Numbered from the stretch's first letter, positions 27,901-37,350 are shown. The stretch: DNA of 64,000 nucleotides from Vogesella fluminis (GCF_014652335.1 NZ_BMYP01000011.1:36692-100691); one strand, 5' to 3'. The notes: generated from the letters alone by a model not told the origin. Numbers and translations: made by a program.

Positions 27901-28635
27901 GTTGTACCAGTCGGCCGATTCGGCCACGTCGGTCTGTTCGCCCCAGATTTGCGGGCTGGACGGCGGCAGGTCGCAGTACCAGTCGTAGAACGACAGTGGC
28001 ACACCACCGATCAGCGACAGGTAACGGCTACCTGCAGCATAGGAAATCATCGACATCGCCGGAATCGGCGAGAAGCCGACTACGCGGTCCGGACCGTAGT
28101 TCTTGATGGTATAGGCATTGGATGCCGCGATGATTTCATTCACTTCATCCCAGCTGGCGCGCACGAAACCGCCCTGGCCACGCTTGGATTTGTACTGTTT
28201 GGCCGTTTCCGGGTTCTGGCTGATTTTTTCCCAGGCCTCAATGGCACCCATGCTCTTGCGAGCTTCGCGCCACAGCTTCATCAGGCGGCCGCGTACCATC
28301 GGATACTTCACACGCTGTGCCGAGTACACATACCAGCTGTACGAGGCGCCGCGTGGACAGCCGCGCGGTTCATGGTTAGGCAGATCCGGACGGGTACGCG
28401 GATAGTCGGTCTGCTGGGTTTCCCAGGTAATCAGGCCGTTCTTCACATACACCTTCCAGCTGCAGGAGCCGGTACAGTTCACGCCATGGGTGGATCGCAC
28501 AATCTTGTCGTGCTGCCAACGCTGACGGTAGCCGTCTTCCCACTTGCGGTCTTCTTTCACCACCGCACCGTGGCCATCGGCGAAGGTGGATTTCACCTTG
28601 CCCAGAAAATTCAGTCTGTCGAGAAAATGGCTCAT
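24946..28635 (-). CDS. narG: Respiratory nitrate reductase alpha subunit (Mo-bis-MGD)
   Basis: Catalytic subunit of membrane-bound nitrate reductase, reducing nitrate to nitrite on the cytoplasmic face. Length is 1229 residues from ATG 28635 (MSHFLDRLNFLGK). The FS0 cluster ligands lie in HGVNCTGSCSWKVY with its leading His, plus the downstream RGCPRGAS Cys. The Mo-ligand Asp region is in WGSNIPMTRTPDAHF. It is first in the narGHJI operon. The frame is open for 37 codons upstream, but the family start is here. I saw no perfect FNR box in the 226 bases upstream. Confidence 0.95.
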   Translation of the reverse strand: MSHFLDRLNFLGKVKSTFADGHGAVVKEDRKWEDGYRQRWQHDKIVRSTHGVNCTGSCSWKVYVKNGLITWETQQTDYPRTRPDLPNHEPRGCPRGASYSWYVYSAQRVKYPMVRGRLMKLWREARKSMGAIEAWEKISQNPETAKQYKSKRGQGGFVRASWDEVNEIIAASNAYTIKNYGPDRVVGFSPIPAMSMISYAAGSRYLSLIGGVPLSFYDWYCDLPPSSPQIWGEQTDVAESADWYNSTYLMVWGSNIPMTRTPDAHFYTEVRYKGTKTVAVSSDFGEMAKFGDIWLAPKQGTDAALAMAMGHVIFKEFHLDNPSAYFTDYIRQYTDMPMLVALRQDGSRYVPDYFLRASNLADNLGEDNNPEWKTLVLDENTGNIVAPTGSVGFRWGQSGKWNLEEKNGKDDSAVKARLSLIDNRDDVVGVAFPYFGSEHDELLTRNVPVKHITLADGKQALITTVFDLMAANYGIDRGLGGSNVAKDYFDDVPYTPAWQQKHTGVKPEMVIQVAREFAKNADQTRGKSMVIVGAALNHWYHMDMTYRGIINMLMMCGCIGQSGGGWCHYVGQEKLRPQTGWAPLAFAADWVRPSRQMNGTSFFYAHTSQWRHEKLGADEILCPTADGSMSQMAMIDYNAKAERMGWLPSTPQLTTNPLDVVRDAEAAGKDPIAYAVENLKSGKLDMSCNDPDNPKNFPRNMFVWRSNILGSSGKGHEYFLKYLLGTQNAVMNDEEGCIKPTEITVRPAAEGKLDLLVVLDFRMSTTCLYGDIVLPTATWYEKDDLNTSDMHPFIHPLSEAVQPLWQAKSDWEIYKGFAKAISEVGGDYLGTRKDLVLTPLMHDTPEELGQPFDPRDWKKGECEPIPGKTMPKMTVVERDYSKIYDKFTSIGPLLEKVGNGGKGIAWKTGHEVDILRGLNKTVASGIAAGQPKLNTAIDAAEMILTLAPETNGHVAVKAWEALSKITGRDHTHLALPREHDSIRFRDVQAQPRKIISSPTWSGLESEEVSYNAGYTNVHELIPWRTITGRQQFYQDHQWMRAFGEGLCVYKPHIDLKTTKAILGKKPNGNSEIVLNWITPHQKWGIHSTYSDNLRMLTLSRGGPHVWVSEIDAKKAGIVDNDWIEVFNVNGTLTARAVVSQRVPEGMSLMYHAQEKIVNVPGAETSGKRGGIHNSVTRAVIKPTHMIGGYAQLAWGFNYYGTVGSNRDEFVIVRKMKNVDWLDKPLADNA

Positions 28636-28861
28636 TTTGCCTCCGTATTTTTGCCGCCAACGCGGCCCGCAAAGGTTGGCCGCAAGCGAATGCGGATACC
28701 TGTGGTCACGGTTGACAGAATAGGAAAACGAGGCAACGGCGCCCATTCGCCACAGGTGGCAGCGAAGTAGCGCAAAATGATGAAGCCGACTAGTTCAAAA
28801 GTAGTATCCGACTACAACCTTGGAAGTAGTTCTGGCCATGGCGATCTCCGAGCATGCCATA

Positions 28862-30049
28862 TCAGGCAAGCACCGGTTGCGATACCGGAGGCTCGTTTCC
28901 GGCAGTGGCAATGACGCGATTGCGTCCCTGCTGCTTGGCGACGTACATGCGCTGGTCGGCAATCTCGACCAGCCGGCGCCAGTCATTACAGCCCTCCTCC
29001 AGCATGTCGGCAACGCCGATACTGGCGGTCAGCGGCGTCCGGTCCGGACGCAGGCCGAAGCCGTTGCGGCGCAGGCGCTGCAAGGCATGCATAGCCTGCT
29101 GGCAATCGATGTTCGGCAGCAGCAGCAAGAATTCCTCGCCGCCCCAGCGTACCAGCACGTCACCCTTGCGTAACCCCTGGGTCAACGTCTGCGCAAACTG
29201 CTTGAGCAGGACATCACCCTGTTGGTGACCATACTGATCATTGACTGCCTTGAAATGATCGATATCGATGAACGCCACCGAAAACGGACTGCCACTGCGT
29301 CCGGCCAGAATGAACTGCAGTTCCAGCACCTCTTCACCACTGCGCCGCGAAAAGGCACCCGTCAGCGGATCCCGCACCGCCTGCTGCACCAGTGCAATCA
29401 TGAATGCCAGCTGGCAGACGCCGGCCAGTGCCGCCACACCGGCGATCAGGCCTTGCAGCCAGAAGGCCCCCCAGAACGATGGCCAGTCCACCACGGGAAA
29501 CTGGAAATAGCCGGCAATAACGTGGGCGATCAGAATCGGAGCGGCAAAAGCGGCACTCTCCAGCAATGTCAGCGGAAAAATGGCAAGCCCCGCCAGCAGG
29601 ACGAACGGCAGGAAGGCATAGCCGGTGCCGACTGCCGCCGACACACCGCTAAGATGGTAGCGTGCCAGCAGCAGGTACGATATGACATAAAACAATGTCG
29701 GAATGGCAAACAACATTGCCATGCCGCGCCAGGCATTGAACAACGTCACCTCCATCCGGTAATACAGGATGAAGACGAAACAGCCGGTAGCCCCCAGCCG
29801 CAGCAATGACAGCTGCCAGGCCAGCGGATTGGGCAGCGCCAGCAAATCCACAAACATCCATAGCGGCGTCAGCACCGCGAACAGGCTGGCGAACAGCCGC
29901 ACCCGGTTCATGATCATCTGTGCGCGGCGATTGCTCATCAGCGGCATGTGATGCTGAGGCAAGGCCAGCCAGCCGGCTTCGTTCGGATTCAACTCGCCAG
30001 GCAGCAGACCCAGCAGCTTGACCCAGGTCGAGGATTGGAAAATGGTCAT
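28862..30049 (-). CDS. Membrane-bound diguanylate cyclase (GGDEF)
   Basis: Makes cyclic di-GMP from GTP. An N-terminal half with about six hydrophobic helices (roughly residues 45-220) precedes a GGDEF domain: DPLTGAFSRR, FIDIDHFKAVND and the active-site GGEEF. An inhibitory site RxxD (RKGD) lies five residues before GGEEF, so product inhibition is likely retained. The gene lies upstream of narG on the same strand, separated by 226 bases. ATG 30049 is preferred; GTG 30058 adds three residues. The signal sensed by the membrane part is unknown. Confidence 0.88.
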   Translation of the reverse strand: MTIFQSSTWVKLLGLLPGELNPNEAGWLALPQHHMPLMSNRRAQMIMNRVRLFASLFAVLTPLWMFVDLLALPNPLAWQLSLLRLGATGCFVFILYYRMEVTLFNAWRGMAMLFAIPTLFYVISYLLLARYHLSGVSAAVGTGYAFLPFVLLAGLAIFPLTLLESAAFAAPILIAHVIAGYFQFPVVDWPSFWGAFWLQGLIAGVAALAGVCQLAFMIALVQQAVRDPLTGAFSRRSGEEVLELQFILAGRSGSPFSVAFIDIDHFKAVNDQYGHQQGDVLLKQFAQTLTQGLRKGDVLVRWGGEEFLLLLPNIDCQQAMHALQRLRRNGFGLRPDRTPLTASIGVADMLEEGCNDWRRLVEIADQRMYVAKQQGRNRVIATAGNEPPVSQPVLA

Positions 30050-30170
30050 GGGCTTCACACGCGGGCAGAGTGCATTAACGGATCATTATATTGACATGTC
30101 CGGCATGTTCTTTTGCCAAATATCAAGCCCCCGCCAGATTCCGGTTACATTTCATCATGTTTTTGCAAAC

Positions 30171-30195
30171 AAAAATGCCCGGCACAGGCCGGGCA
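30171..30195 (-). terminator. Terminator after dadX
   Basis: Stem TGCCCGG (30176-30182) / CCGGGCA (30189-30195), with five A residues at 30171-30175 that become a T-run on the minus strand. It lies 33 bases past the dadX stop. Confidence 0.75.
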
Positions 30196-30227
30196 CCGCT
30201 TGGACATGCTGCGTCAACTGCCGATAT

Positions 30228-31298
30228 TCAGTCTTGATACCGGAAATGCGCCCGCTTTACGTTGCACAGCAGCTCGTAGCCGATGGTGCCGGCATGGGCG
30301 GCCACCGCGTTGACGCTGACCTGCTCGCCCCATAGCTCCACCTCGCTGCCGATGCCGGCTTGCGGCAGATCGGTCAGGTCGATGGTGATCATGTCCATCG
30401 ACACGCGGCCGATGATGCGGCTGGCGTGGCCGTCGACCGCCACCGGGCTGCCGGTGGACGCCAGCCGTGGATAGCCGTCGGCATAGCCGCCGGCGATCAG
30501 GCCGACGCGGGTCGGCCGCGTGGTGATGAAGCTGGCGCCGTAGCCGACCGGTTCGCCAGCGGCCAGCTCGCGTACGCCGAACACACGGCTGGCAAGCCGC
30601 ATCACCGGCTTGAGGCCAATGTTGGCCGCATGGCCGTCCGGCAGCGGCGTCGAGCCGTACAGCATGATGCCGGGACGGCCCCAGTCGCGGTGCGCGTGCG
30701 GGTGGATCATGATACCGGCGGAGTTGGCGACACTGCAGTCGCCGGACAGGCCGGCGGTGGCGGCATCGAAGGCGGCCAGCTGCAAGGCGGTGGCGTCGCA
30801 GCCCGGCTCGTCGGCGCGGGCAAAGTGCGTCATCTTGACGATGGCGTCGGCCTTGCCGCTTGCGGCCAACCTTTGATAGGCCGCCGCATAATCGGCAGGA
30901 AAGAAACCGGCGCGGTGCATGCCGGAGTCCATCTTCAGCCACACGCGGTACGGCTGGTCGGCCGGCGCGGCCAGCAGCATGTCCAGCTGCTCGCGGTTCT
31001 GCACCACCAGCCACAGGCCGTGCGCCTGCACCTCGGCCAGCTCGGCCGCCTCGAACACGCCTTCCAGCAGCAGGATCGGAGCGCGGATGCCGGCGGCGCG
31101 CAGCTGCAGCGCTTCTTCCAGGCAGGCGACGGCAAAACCGTCGGCAACATCGGCCACTGCTTGTGCACAGCGCACCGCGCCGTGACCGTAGGCATTGGCC
31201 TTCACCACCGCCAGCGCGCGACCGCCGTGCTGCTGACGAGCCAGCAGGTAGTTGTGGCGGAAATGATCGAGACGGATGCTTGCAATCAACGGACGCAT
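30228..31298 (-). CDS. dadX: Catabolic alanine racemase
   Basis: PLP enzyme interconverting L- and D-alanine. The lysine forming the Schiff base is in VVKANAYGHG (about residue 34), and the catalytic Tyr lies in GYGASF. Length is 356 residues from ATG 31298. The frame is open upstream but overlaps dadA there. It follows dadA with an 8-base gap, so it is the catabolic DadX paired with D-amino-acid dehydrogenase rather than a stand-alone Alr. A repeat copy lies inside the gene at 30861-30873. Confidence 0.92.
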   Translation of the reverse strand: MRPLIASIRLDHFRHNYLLARQQHGGRALAVVKANAYGHGAVRCAQAVADVADGFAVACLEEALQLRAAGIRAPILLLEGVFEAAELAEVQAHGLWLVVQNREQLDMLLAAPADQPYRVWLKMDSGMHRAGFFPADYAAAYQRLAASGKADAIVKMTHFARADEPGCDATALQLAAFDAATAGLSGDCSVANSAGIMIHPHAHRDWGRPGIMLYGSTPLPDGHAANIGLKPVMRLASRVFGVRELAAGEPVGYGASFITTRPTRVGLIAGGYADGYPRLASTGSPVAVDGHASRIIGRVSMDMITIDLTDLPQAGIGSEVELWGEQVSVNAVAAHAGTIGYELLCNVKRAHFRYQD

Positions 31299-31306
31299 GA
31301 TGCTCC

Positions 31307-32614
31307 TTAAGCGTTGGCCGCAAGCGGGCGTGCCATCGGCACCACCAGCGTTTCGCCGCTCTTGGCGTAACGCTGCATCGACAGGCCGTCGATCAGGATT
31401 TCCGGCTGCGCACCGGTGATCAGATCGGCCAGCACCTTGCCGGAGCCGGCACACATGGTCCAGCCCAGCGTGCCGTGGCCGGTATTCAGCGACAGATTGG
31501 CAAAGCGGGTGCCGCCGATGATGGGCGTGCCGTCCGGGGTCATCGGGCGCAGGCCGGTCCAGAATTCGGCGCGGGACACGTCACCGCCATCCGGGTACAG
31601 GTCGGTGACCACCATTTCCAGCGTGGCGCGGCGTTTCGGGTTCAGGCGCAGGTCGAAGCCGGCCAGCTCGGCCATGCCGCCGACACGGATGCGGTTATTG
31701 AAGCGGGTGATGGCGATCTTGTAGGTCTCGTCCAGCACGGTGGATACCGGTGCACCCTTGGCATTGGTGATCGGTACCGTCAGCGAGTAGCCCTTCACCG
31801 GGTATACCGGGATGTCGATGCCCAGCACCTTCACCATGTCGCGTGAATAGCTGCCGGTAGCCACTACATAGTGGTCGGCGGTCAGGCGCTCACCATCGAC
31901 ACGCACGGCAGTGATCTTGTCGCCGTAGTGCTCGATGGCCTCGACGCTCTTGCCCCACAGGAACTTGACGCCGACCGCTGCCGCCATCTCCGCCAGGTGC
32001 GAGGTGAACAGCTGGCAGTCACCGGTGTCGTCGTTCGGCAGGCGCAGGCCGCCCTTCAGCTTGTGCTTGGTCTTTTTCAGTGCCGGCTCGACACGGGCAC
32101 AGCCGTCGGCATCCAGCACCTGGTATTCCACACCGCACTCTTTCAGCACCTCGATGTCCTTGCCCATTGCATCGACCTGCTGCTGGCTGCGGAACAACTG
32201 CAAGGTACCGCCGGTGCGGCCCTCGAAGTTGATGCCGGTCTCGGCCGTCAGCTCGCGGATCTTGTCGCGGCTGTACTCGGCCAGACGCATCATGCGGCCC
32301 TTGTTGGTGTTGTAATCCTGATAGTTGCAGTTGGCGAACATGCGCGCCATCCACTCCCACTGGTAGAGACTGCCGTCGGCACGGATTGCCAGCGGCGCAT
32401 GCTTCTGGAACAGCCACTTGGCCGCTTTCAACGGAATACCCGGCGCCGCCCACGGCGCGGCATAACCCGGAGAGATCTGGCCGGCGTTGGCAAAGCTGGT
32501 TTCCAGCGCCGGGCCGGGCTGACGCTCGATCACCGTTACGTCCACACCTGCCTTAGCCAAATACCACGCGGTCGAAATACCGATAACGCCGCCGCCAAGC
32601 ACGATTACTTTCAT
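31307..32614 (-). CDS. dadA: D-amino acid dehydrogenase, small subunit
   Basis: Membrane-associated FAD enzyme that oxidises D-alanine and other D-amino acids to 2-oxo acids, passing electrons to the respiratory chain. The N-terminal dinucleotide fold is [21 protein letters not shown]. The conserved C-terminal block [15 protein letters not shown], then [17 protein letters not shown], fits the DAO family. Length is 435 residues. It is first gene of dadA-dadX and divergent from an Lrp-type regulator. A truncated repeat copy (31313-31322) encodes the last residues LAANA. Confidence 0.94.
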   Translation of the reverse strand: MKVIVLGGGVIGISTAWYLAKAGVDVTVIERQPGPALETSFANAGQISPGYAAPWAAPGIPLKAAKWLFQKHAPLAIRADGSLYQWEWMARMFANCNYQDYNTNKGRMMRLAEYSRDKIRELTAETGINFEGRTGGTLQLFRSQQQVDAMGKDIEVLKECGVEYQVLDADGCARVEPALKKTKHKLKGGLRLPNDDTGDCQLFTSHLAEMAAAVGVKFLWGKSVEAIEHYGDKITAVRVDGERLTADHYVVATGSYSRDMVKVLGIDIPVYPVKGYSLTVPITNAKGAPVSTVLDETYKIAITRFNNRIRVGGMAELAGFDLRLNPKRRATLEMVVTDLYPDGGDVSRAEFWTGLRPMTPDGTPIIGGTRFANLSLNTGHGTLGWTMCAGSGKVLADLITGAQPEILIDGLSMQRYAKSGETLVVPMARPLAANA

Positions 32615-32787
32615 GATCTCTCCTGCCAGTTATGCTGTCTTGATCAGGCTGATGCCTGTTTTTCCGGGATCTGAAAGCGCATTTGCACTTTCAGTGAATT
32701 TGCGTAGTATATTGATTGCAAGGCAGTTTTTTTAACTGAGTTACAAATGTATTGCAGTTAATTTACCCTTTAAACGGTGATTTTTCA

Positions 32788-33285
32788 GTGAAAACGCAGC
32801 GCAGCAATTTGAACCTGTCCCGCCAGCTGGACCGCATCGACCGCAAAATCCTGTTGCACCTGCAGGAAAACGGCCGCATCGCCATGACCGAACTGGCGGA
32901 AAAAGTCGGCCTCTCCACCACGCCGTGCACCGAGCGCGTGCGCCGGCTGGAGCGCGAGGGAGTAATTGAAGGCTATCACGCGAAACTGAACCCGCAAGCT
33001 CTGGGTGCCAGCCTGCTGGTCTTCGTCGAAATCAAGCTGTCGGCCAAGTCCGGCGACATTTTCGACGCTTTCCGCCGCGAGGTGCAGAAGCTGCCGGACG
33101 TGCTGGAGTGCCATCTGGTATCCGGCGAGTACGACTACCTGCTGAAGGTGCGGCTGCCGGACATGTCGATGTACCGCAACATCCTCGGCGACATCCTGCT
33201 GAAGCTGCCGCAGGCCAACGAGTCGCGCAGCTATGTGGTGATGGAAGAAGTGAAGGAAACCGGCATCCTGTCGATCACGCCCTGA
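32788..33285 (+). CDS. Lrp/AsnC-family regulator, probable DadR-type
   Basis: Leucine-responsive-type DNA-binding regulator of about 165 residues. The N-terminal helix-turn-helix is LDRIDRKILLHLQENGRIAMTELAEKVGLSTTPCTERVRRLEREGVI, followed by a RAM ligand-binding domain (VLECHLVSGEYDYLLKVRLPDM). I take GTG 32788 as the start; a TTG at 32752 adds 12 AT-rich-encoded residues. It is divergent from dadAX. Lrp-type activators control dadAX in other proteobacteria, so a D-alanine-catabolism regulator is the likely role. Confidence 0.88.
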   Translation: MKTQRSNLNLSRQLDRIDRKILLHLQENGRIAMTELAEKVGLSTTPCTERVRRLEREGVIEGYHAKLNPQALGASLLVFVEIKLSAKSGDIFDAFRREVQKLPDVLECHLVSGEYDYLLKVRLPDMSMYRNILGDILLKLPQANESRSYVVMEEVKETGILSITP

Positions 33286-33301
33286 CGCCCGGCGCCGGCC
33301 G

Positions 33302-33349
33302 CAAGGTTGGCCGCAACAAAAAAGGCCGCAGCGCGTGCTGCGGCCAACC
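33302..33349. terminator. Paired repeat copies between Lrp-type and acyl-CoA dehydrogenase genes
   Basis: A full repeat copy (33302-33315) faces a partial copy (33339-33349), giving an 11-bp outer stem. GCCGCAGC / GCTGCGGC (33324-33343) can form an alternative inner stem. An A-run at 33318-33323 becomes a T-run on the minus strand. It lies between convergent genes. Confidence 0.65.
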
Positions 33350-33372
33350 CTAACAACGACCCACTCAAAAAA

Positions 33373-34515
33373 TCAGTGTACTTCGTCCTCCAGCGCGCGG
33401 GCGATCACCAGCTTCTGCACGTCGGAAGTGCCTTCGTAGATCTGCGCCACGCGCACGTCGCGGTAGATGCGCTCCAGCGGGTAGTCGGACAGGTAGCCGT
33501 AGCCGCCCAGGGTCTGGATCGCCGCCGAGCACACCGCCTCGGCCATCTCCGACGCCACCAGCTTGGCCATGCTCGATTCCTTCAGGCACGGCTTGCCGGC
33601 ATCCTTCAGCGCCGCCGCGTGCCGCACCAGCTGCCGCGCCGCTTCCAGCTTCGCCGCCGCTTCCGCCAGGCGGAAACCGACCGCCTGATGACGGATGATG
33701 GCCTGGCCGAAGGTCTCGCGCTCGGTGGCGTAGCGGGTGGCAAACTCCAGCGCCGCGCGCGCCATGCCCAGACACTGCGCGGCGATGCCGATGCGGCCGG
33801 ATTCCAGGTTGGCCAGCGCGATGCGGTAGCCCTCGCCTACCCTGCCCAAGAGGTGGTTGGCCGGCACGCGCACCTGGTCGAACACCACCTGGCAGGTGTC
33901 GGACGCGTGCTGCCCCATCTTGTCTTCCATCTTGGCCACGGTGTAGCCGGCGGCCGTGGTCGGCACCAGGAAGGCACTGATGCCCTTCTTGCCGGCGGCC
34001 GGATCGGTGACCGCAAACACGATGGCGACATCGGCGTGCTTGCCGTTGGTGATGAACTGCTTCACGCCGTTGATCACGTAATCGTCGCCATCGCGCAGCG
34101 CCCGGGTCCTGAGGTTGGCCGCATCGGAGCCGGCATCCGGCTCGGTGAGGCAGAACGCCGAGATCCACTCGCCACGGGCGATCGGGCGCAGGAAGGTGTC
34201 CTTCTGCCAGTCGTTGCCGAAGCGCTCGATCGGGCCGCAGCCCACCGAATTGATCACCGAGATGATGGTGGACAGCGCGCCGTCACCGGCGGCGATCTCC
34301 TCGATCACCGCGGCCAACGTTACGTAGTCGAAACCGGCGCCGTCCCACTGCGGCGCCACGGTCAGGCCGAAGCAGCCCAGCTCGCCCAGGCCGTGCAGCG
34401 CCTGGCGCGGAAAGGTGTGCGCCTTGTCCCACTCGGCGGCGTGCGGCGCGATTTCGCCCTGCACGAAGTCGCGCACCGCATCGACGACCTGTTCCTGTTC
34501 TGTAGTCAGCAGCAT
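33373..34515 (-). CDS. Acyl-CoA dehydrogenase
   Basis: FAD enzyme that forms the 2,3-double bond of acyl-CoA and passes electrons to ETF. The 380-residue protein has CLTEPDAGSDAANLRTRA (FAD/substrate signature), the second signature QTLGGYGYLSDYPLERIYRDVRV, and the catalytic glutamate in QIYEGTSDVQK. It is nearest to short-chain or branched-chain dehydrogenases. It lies 9 bases after the thiolase gene in a thiolase-dehydrogenase operon with an operator upstream. Substrate chain type cannot be read from sequence alone. Confidence 0.9.
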   Translation of the reverse strand: MLLTTEQEQVVDAVRDFVQGEIAPHAAEWDKAHTFPRQALHGLGELGCFGLTVAPQWDGAGFDYVTLAAVIEEIAAGDGALSTIISVINSVGCGPIERFGNDWQKDTFLRPIARGEWISAFCLTEPDAGSDAANLRTRALRDGDDYVINGVKQFITNGKHADVAIVFAVTDPAAGKKGISAFLVPTTAAGYTVAKMEDKMGQHASDTCQVVFDQVRVPANHLLGRVGEGYRIALANLESGRIGIAAQCLGMARAALEFATRYATERETFGQAIIRHQAVGFRLAEAAAKLEAARQLVRHAAALKDAGKPCLKESSMAKLVASEMAEAVCSAAIQTLGGYGYLSDYPLERIYRDVRVAQIYEGTSDVQKLVIARALEDEVH

Positions 34516-34524
34516 GGTCGCCCC

Positions 34525-35712
34525 TTACACCAGTTCCAGCGCCAGCGCGGTGGCTTCGCCACCGCCGATGCACAGGCTGGCGACGCCGCGCTTCAGCCCG
34601 CGCGCCTGCAGCGCCGCAATCAGCGTCACTACGATGCGCGCACCGCTGGCGCCGATCGGGTGCCCCAACGCGCAGGCGCCGCCGTTGACGTTGACCTTGG
34701 CGTGCGGCAGGCCGAGATCGTGCATCGCCGCCATGGTCACCACCGCGAAGGCCTCGTTGATTTCGAACAGGTCGACGTCGTCCACCGTCCAGCCGGTCTT
34801 GGCCAGCAGCTTCTGCATCGCCCCCACCGGCGCGGTGGCGAACCACGCCGGCTCGTGCGCGTGGGTGCTGTGGCCGACGATGCGCGCCAGCGGCGTCAGG
34901 CCGCGGGCGCTAGCTTCGCTCTCGCGCATCAGCACCAGCGCGGCGGCGCCGTCAGAAATGGAACTGGCGTTGGCCGGCGTCACCGTGCCGTCCTTCTTGA
35001 ACGCCGGTTTCAGCGTCGGAATCTTGTCGAGATTGGCTTTCAGCGGCTGCTCGTCCTCGGCCACCACTTCTTCGCCCTTGCGGCCAACCATGGTCACCGC
35101 CGCGATCTCGCCCTTGAACGCGCCGCTGGTGATCGCGTGCTGGGCACGGGTCAGCGACGCGATCGCGTACTCGTCCTGCGCCGCGCGGCTGAAGCCGTAC
35201 TTCTCCGCGCACAGCTCGGCGAACACGCCCATCAGCTTGCCCTTGTCGTAGGCATCTTCCAGGCCGTCGAGGAACATGTGGTCCTTCAGCTCGCCATGAC
35301 CGAGACGCAGGCCGCCGCGCGCTTTCGGGATGATGTACGGCGCGTTGCTCATGCTTTCCATGCCGCCGGCTACCATCACCGTGTTGCTGCCCGCCTTGAG
35401 CAGATCGTGCGCCAGCATCAGCGCTTTCATGCCGGAGCCGCACATCTTGTTGATGGTGGTGGCCCCCGCCGCCAACGGCAGGCCACCCTTGATCGCCGCC
35501 TGGCGCGCCGGGGCCTGGCCCTGGCCGGCCGGCAGCACGCAGCCCATGATCACCTCTTCCACCGCTTCCGGCGCCACGCCGGCGCGCTCCACCGCGGCCC
35601 GGATCGCCACCGCGCCCAGCTCGCTGACGCTCTGGCCGGACAGGCTGCCCTGGAAACCGCCCATCGCGGTGCGCGCCATTCCGACAATCACAATTGCATC
35701 GTTCTGCATCAT
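34525..35712 (-). CDS. Acetyl-CoA acetyltransferase (thiolase)
   Basis: Thiolytic cleavage of 3-ketoacyl-CoA or acetoacetyl-CoA, or the reverse condensation. The acyl-accepting Cys is in TINKMCGSGMKA (about residue 90), the second signature is NVNGGACALGHPIGASGARI, and the C-terminal active-site Cys lies in SLCIGGGEATAL. Length is 395 residues. Two ATGs are adjacent at the start. It is preceded by a palindromic operator at 35738-35755 and followed by an acyl-CoA dehydrogenase. In this context degradation is more likely than PHB synthesis. Confidence 0.92.
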   Translation of the reverse strand: MMQNDAIVIVGMARTAMGGFQGSLSGQSVSELGAVAIRAAVERAGVAPEAVEEVIMGCVLPAGQGQAPARQAAIKGGLPLAAGATTINKMCGSGMKALMLAHDLLKAGSNTVMVAGGMESMSNAPYIIPKARGGLRLGHGELKDHMFLDGLEDAYDKGKLMGVFAELCAEKYGFSRAAQDEYAIASLTRAQHAITSGAFKGEIAAVTMVGRKGEEVVAEDEQPLKANLDKIPTLKPAFKKDGTVTPANASSISDGAAALVLMRESEASARGLTPLARIVGHSTHAHEPAWFATAPVGAMQKLLAKTGWTVDDVDLFEINEAFAVVTMAAMHDLGLPHAKVNVNGGACALGHPIGASGARIVVTLIAALQARGLKRGVASLCIGGGEATALALELV

Positions 35713-35737
35713 CCGGTTCCTCTGCGGTGAAATATAC

Positions 35738-35755
35738 GTTTACGTTAACGTAAAC
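35738..35755. promoter_or_regulatory. Palindromic operator, copy 1 (thiolase)
   Basis: GTTTACGTTAACGTAAAC is a perfect 18-bp palindrome, 25 bases upstream of the thiolase start. The same core recurs at 36385, 37437 and 40235. All four lie before acyl-CoA or valine catabolic genes, close to the MerR-type regulator gene. Binding by that regulator is inferred. Confidence 0.75.
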
Positions 35756-35821
35756 TAAGCACAAAAAACAAGCCGCATCGCAGCGGCTGTGGCACAAACA
35801 CAAAAATCGGCCGGCGCCGGC

Positions 35822-36229
35822 TTACAGATCGGGCAGACCGCCGGTGCGCTTTTCCATCCACTGCTCGCACTGGCCGCGCAGCTGGCCGATTTCCTTCAGC
35901 ACCAGCTGGATGTCGTCCAGCTGCTGCAACAGCTGCCGTTCGCGCCGCGACAGGATGTCGACGAACTTCATCAACTGCGGCTCGTCGGTGTTGGCCGCGT
36001 CGTACAGCTCGAACAACTCGCGGATCTCCTGCAGCGACAGGCCGATGCGCTTGCCGCGCAGCGTCAGCATCAGCCGCACGCGGTCGCGCCGCGAATAGAT
36101 GCGGCGCTGCCCCTTGCGCTCGGGCGTCAGCAGGCCCTCCGCCTCGTAAAACCGGATCGCCCGGGTGGTGACGTCGAACTCCTGCGCCAACTCGGAAATG
36201 CTGAATGTACGATCAGCAGAGACAACCAC
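35822..36229 (-). CDS. MerR-family regulator, LiuR-like
   Basis: DNA-binding regulator of 135 residues from GTG 36229, which has AAGGGGG five to six bases upstream. The N-terminal winged helix-turn-helix is FSISELAQEFDVTTRAIRFYEAEGLLTPERKGQRRIYSRRDRVRL, followed by a dimerisation coiled coil (RQLLQQLDDIQLVLKEIGQL). The effector region is short and lacks metal-binding cysteines. LiuR-type MerR regulators control branched-chain amino acid and acyl-CoA degradation in proteobacteria. The flanking operators and gene content fit that role. An in-frame extension upstream is unlikely to be coding. Confidence 0.85.
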   Translation of the reverse strand: MVVSADRTFSISELAQEFDVTTRAIRFYEAEGLLTPERKGQRRIYSRRDRVRLMLTLRGKRIGLSLQEIRELFELYDAANTDEPQLMKFVDILSRRERQLLQQLDDIQLVLKEIGQLRGQCEQWMEKRTGGLPDL

Positions 36230-36384
36230 GGCAACCCCCTTGCTTGAACTGTCCAGATACTCGGCTCTTGTCGGCCACCCGCAATTGTAATACGGGCGGC
36301 CCCTTGCCGGACATCCGGCAAGGCCCGGCGCCGGCAACAAAACGCGCAACCGGCACCACAATCTGGTGCCCTTGCTATCACTTT

Positions 36385-36404
36385 AGTTGACGTTAACGTA
36401 AACT
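36385..36404. promoter_or_regulatory. Palindromic operator, copy 2 (regulator / hydroxyacyl-CoA dehydrogenase)
   Basis: AGTTGACGTTAACGTAAACT is a 20-bp palindrome with one mismatched pair, in the 212-base gap between the divergent MerR-type regulator and hydroxyacyl-CoA dehydrogenase genes. It could serve both promoters and autoregulation. Confidence 0.75.
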
Positions 36405-36441
36405 GGAAATAATTTTAGTGCACCTCAACAGGAGAACCGCT

Positions 36442-37290
<849 letters not shown>

Positions 37291-37314
37291 GCGATTTCCC
37301 AGCCAGATCAGACA

Positions 37315-37350
37315 CTTCCGTCACGGCGGCGCCCGCCGCTGTGACGGAAG
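37315..37350 (+). terminator. Strong hairpin after hydroxyacyl-CoA dehydrogenase gene
   Basis: CTTCCGTCAC (37315-37324) pairs with GTGACGGAAG (37341-37350), and the inner bases continue the stem to about 16 bp with one G-T pair and a four-base loop. There is no T-run, so it may be a transcript-end or stabilising structure. Confidence 0.55.

Noticed and set aside
23344..28770. Very long open frame (about 1800 codons) on the plus strand opposite narH and narG
   Set aside because: It is a shadow of high GC and codon bias in the real minus-strand genes. The sequence is low in family-like motifs and full of His/Arg/Val-rich runs.
28636..28861. FNR box and NarL heptamers before narG
   Set aside because: No good TTGAT-N4-ATCAA was found. 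One TACYNMT-like heptamer (28800-28806, minus strand) is expected by chance.
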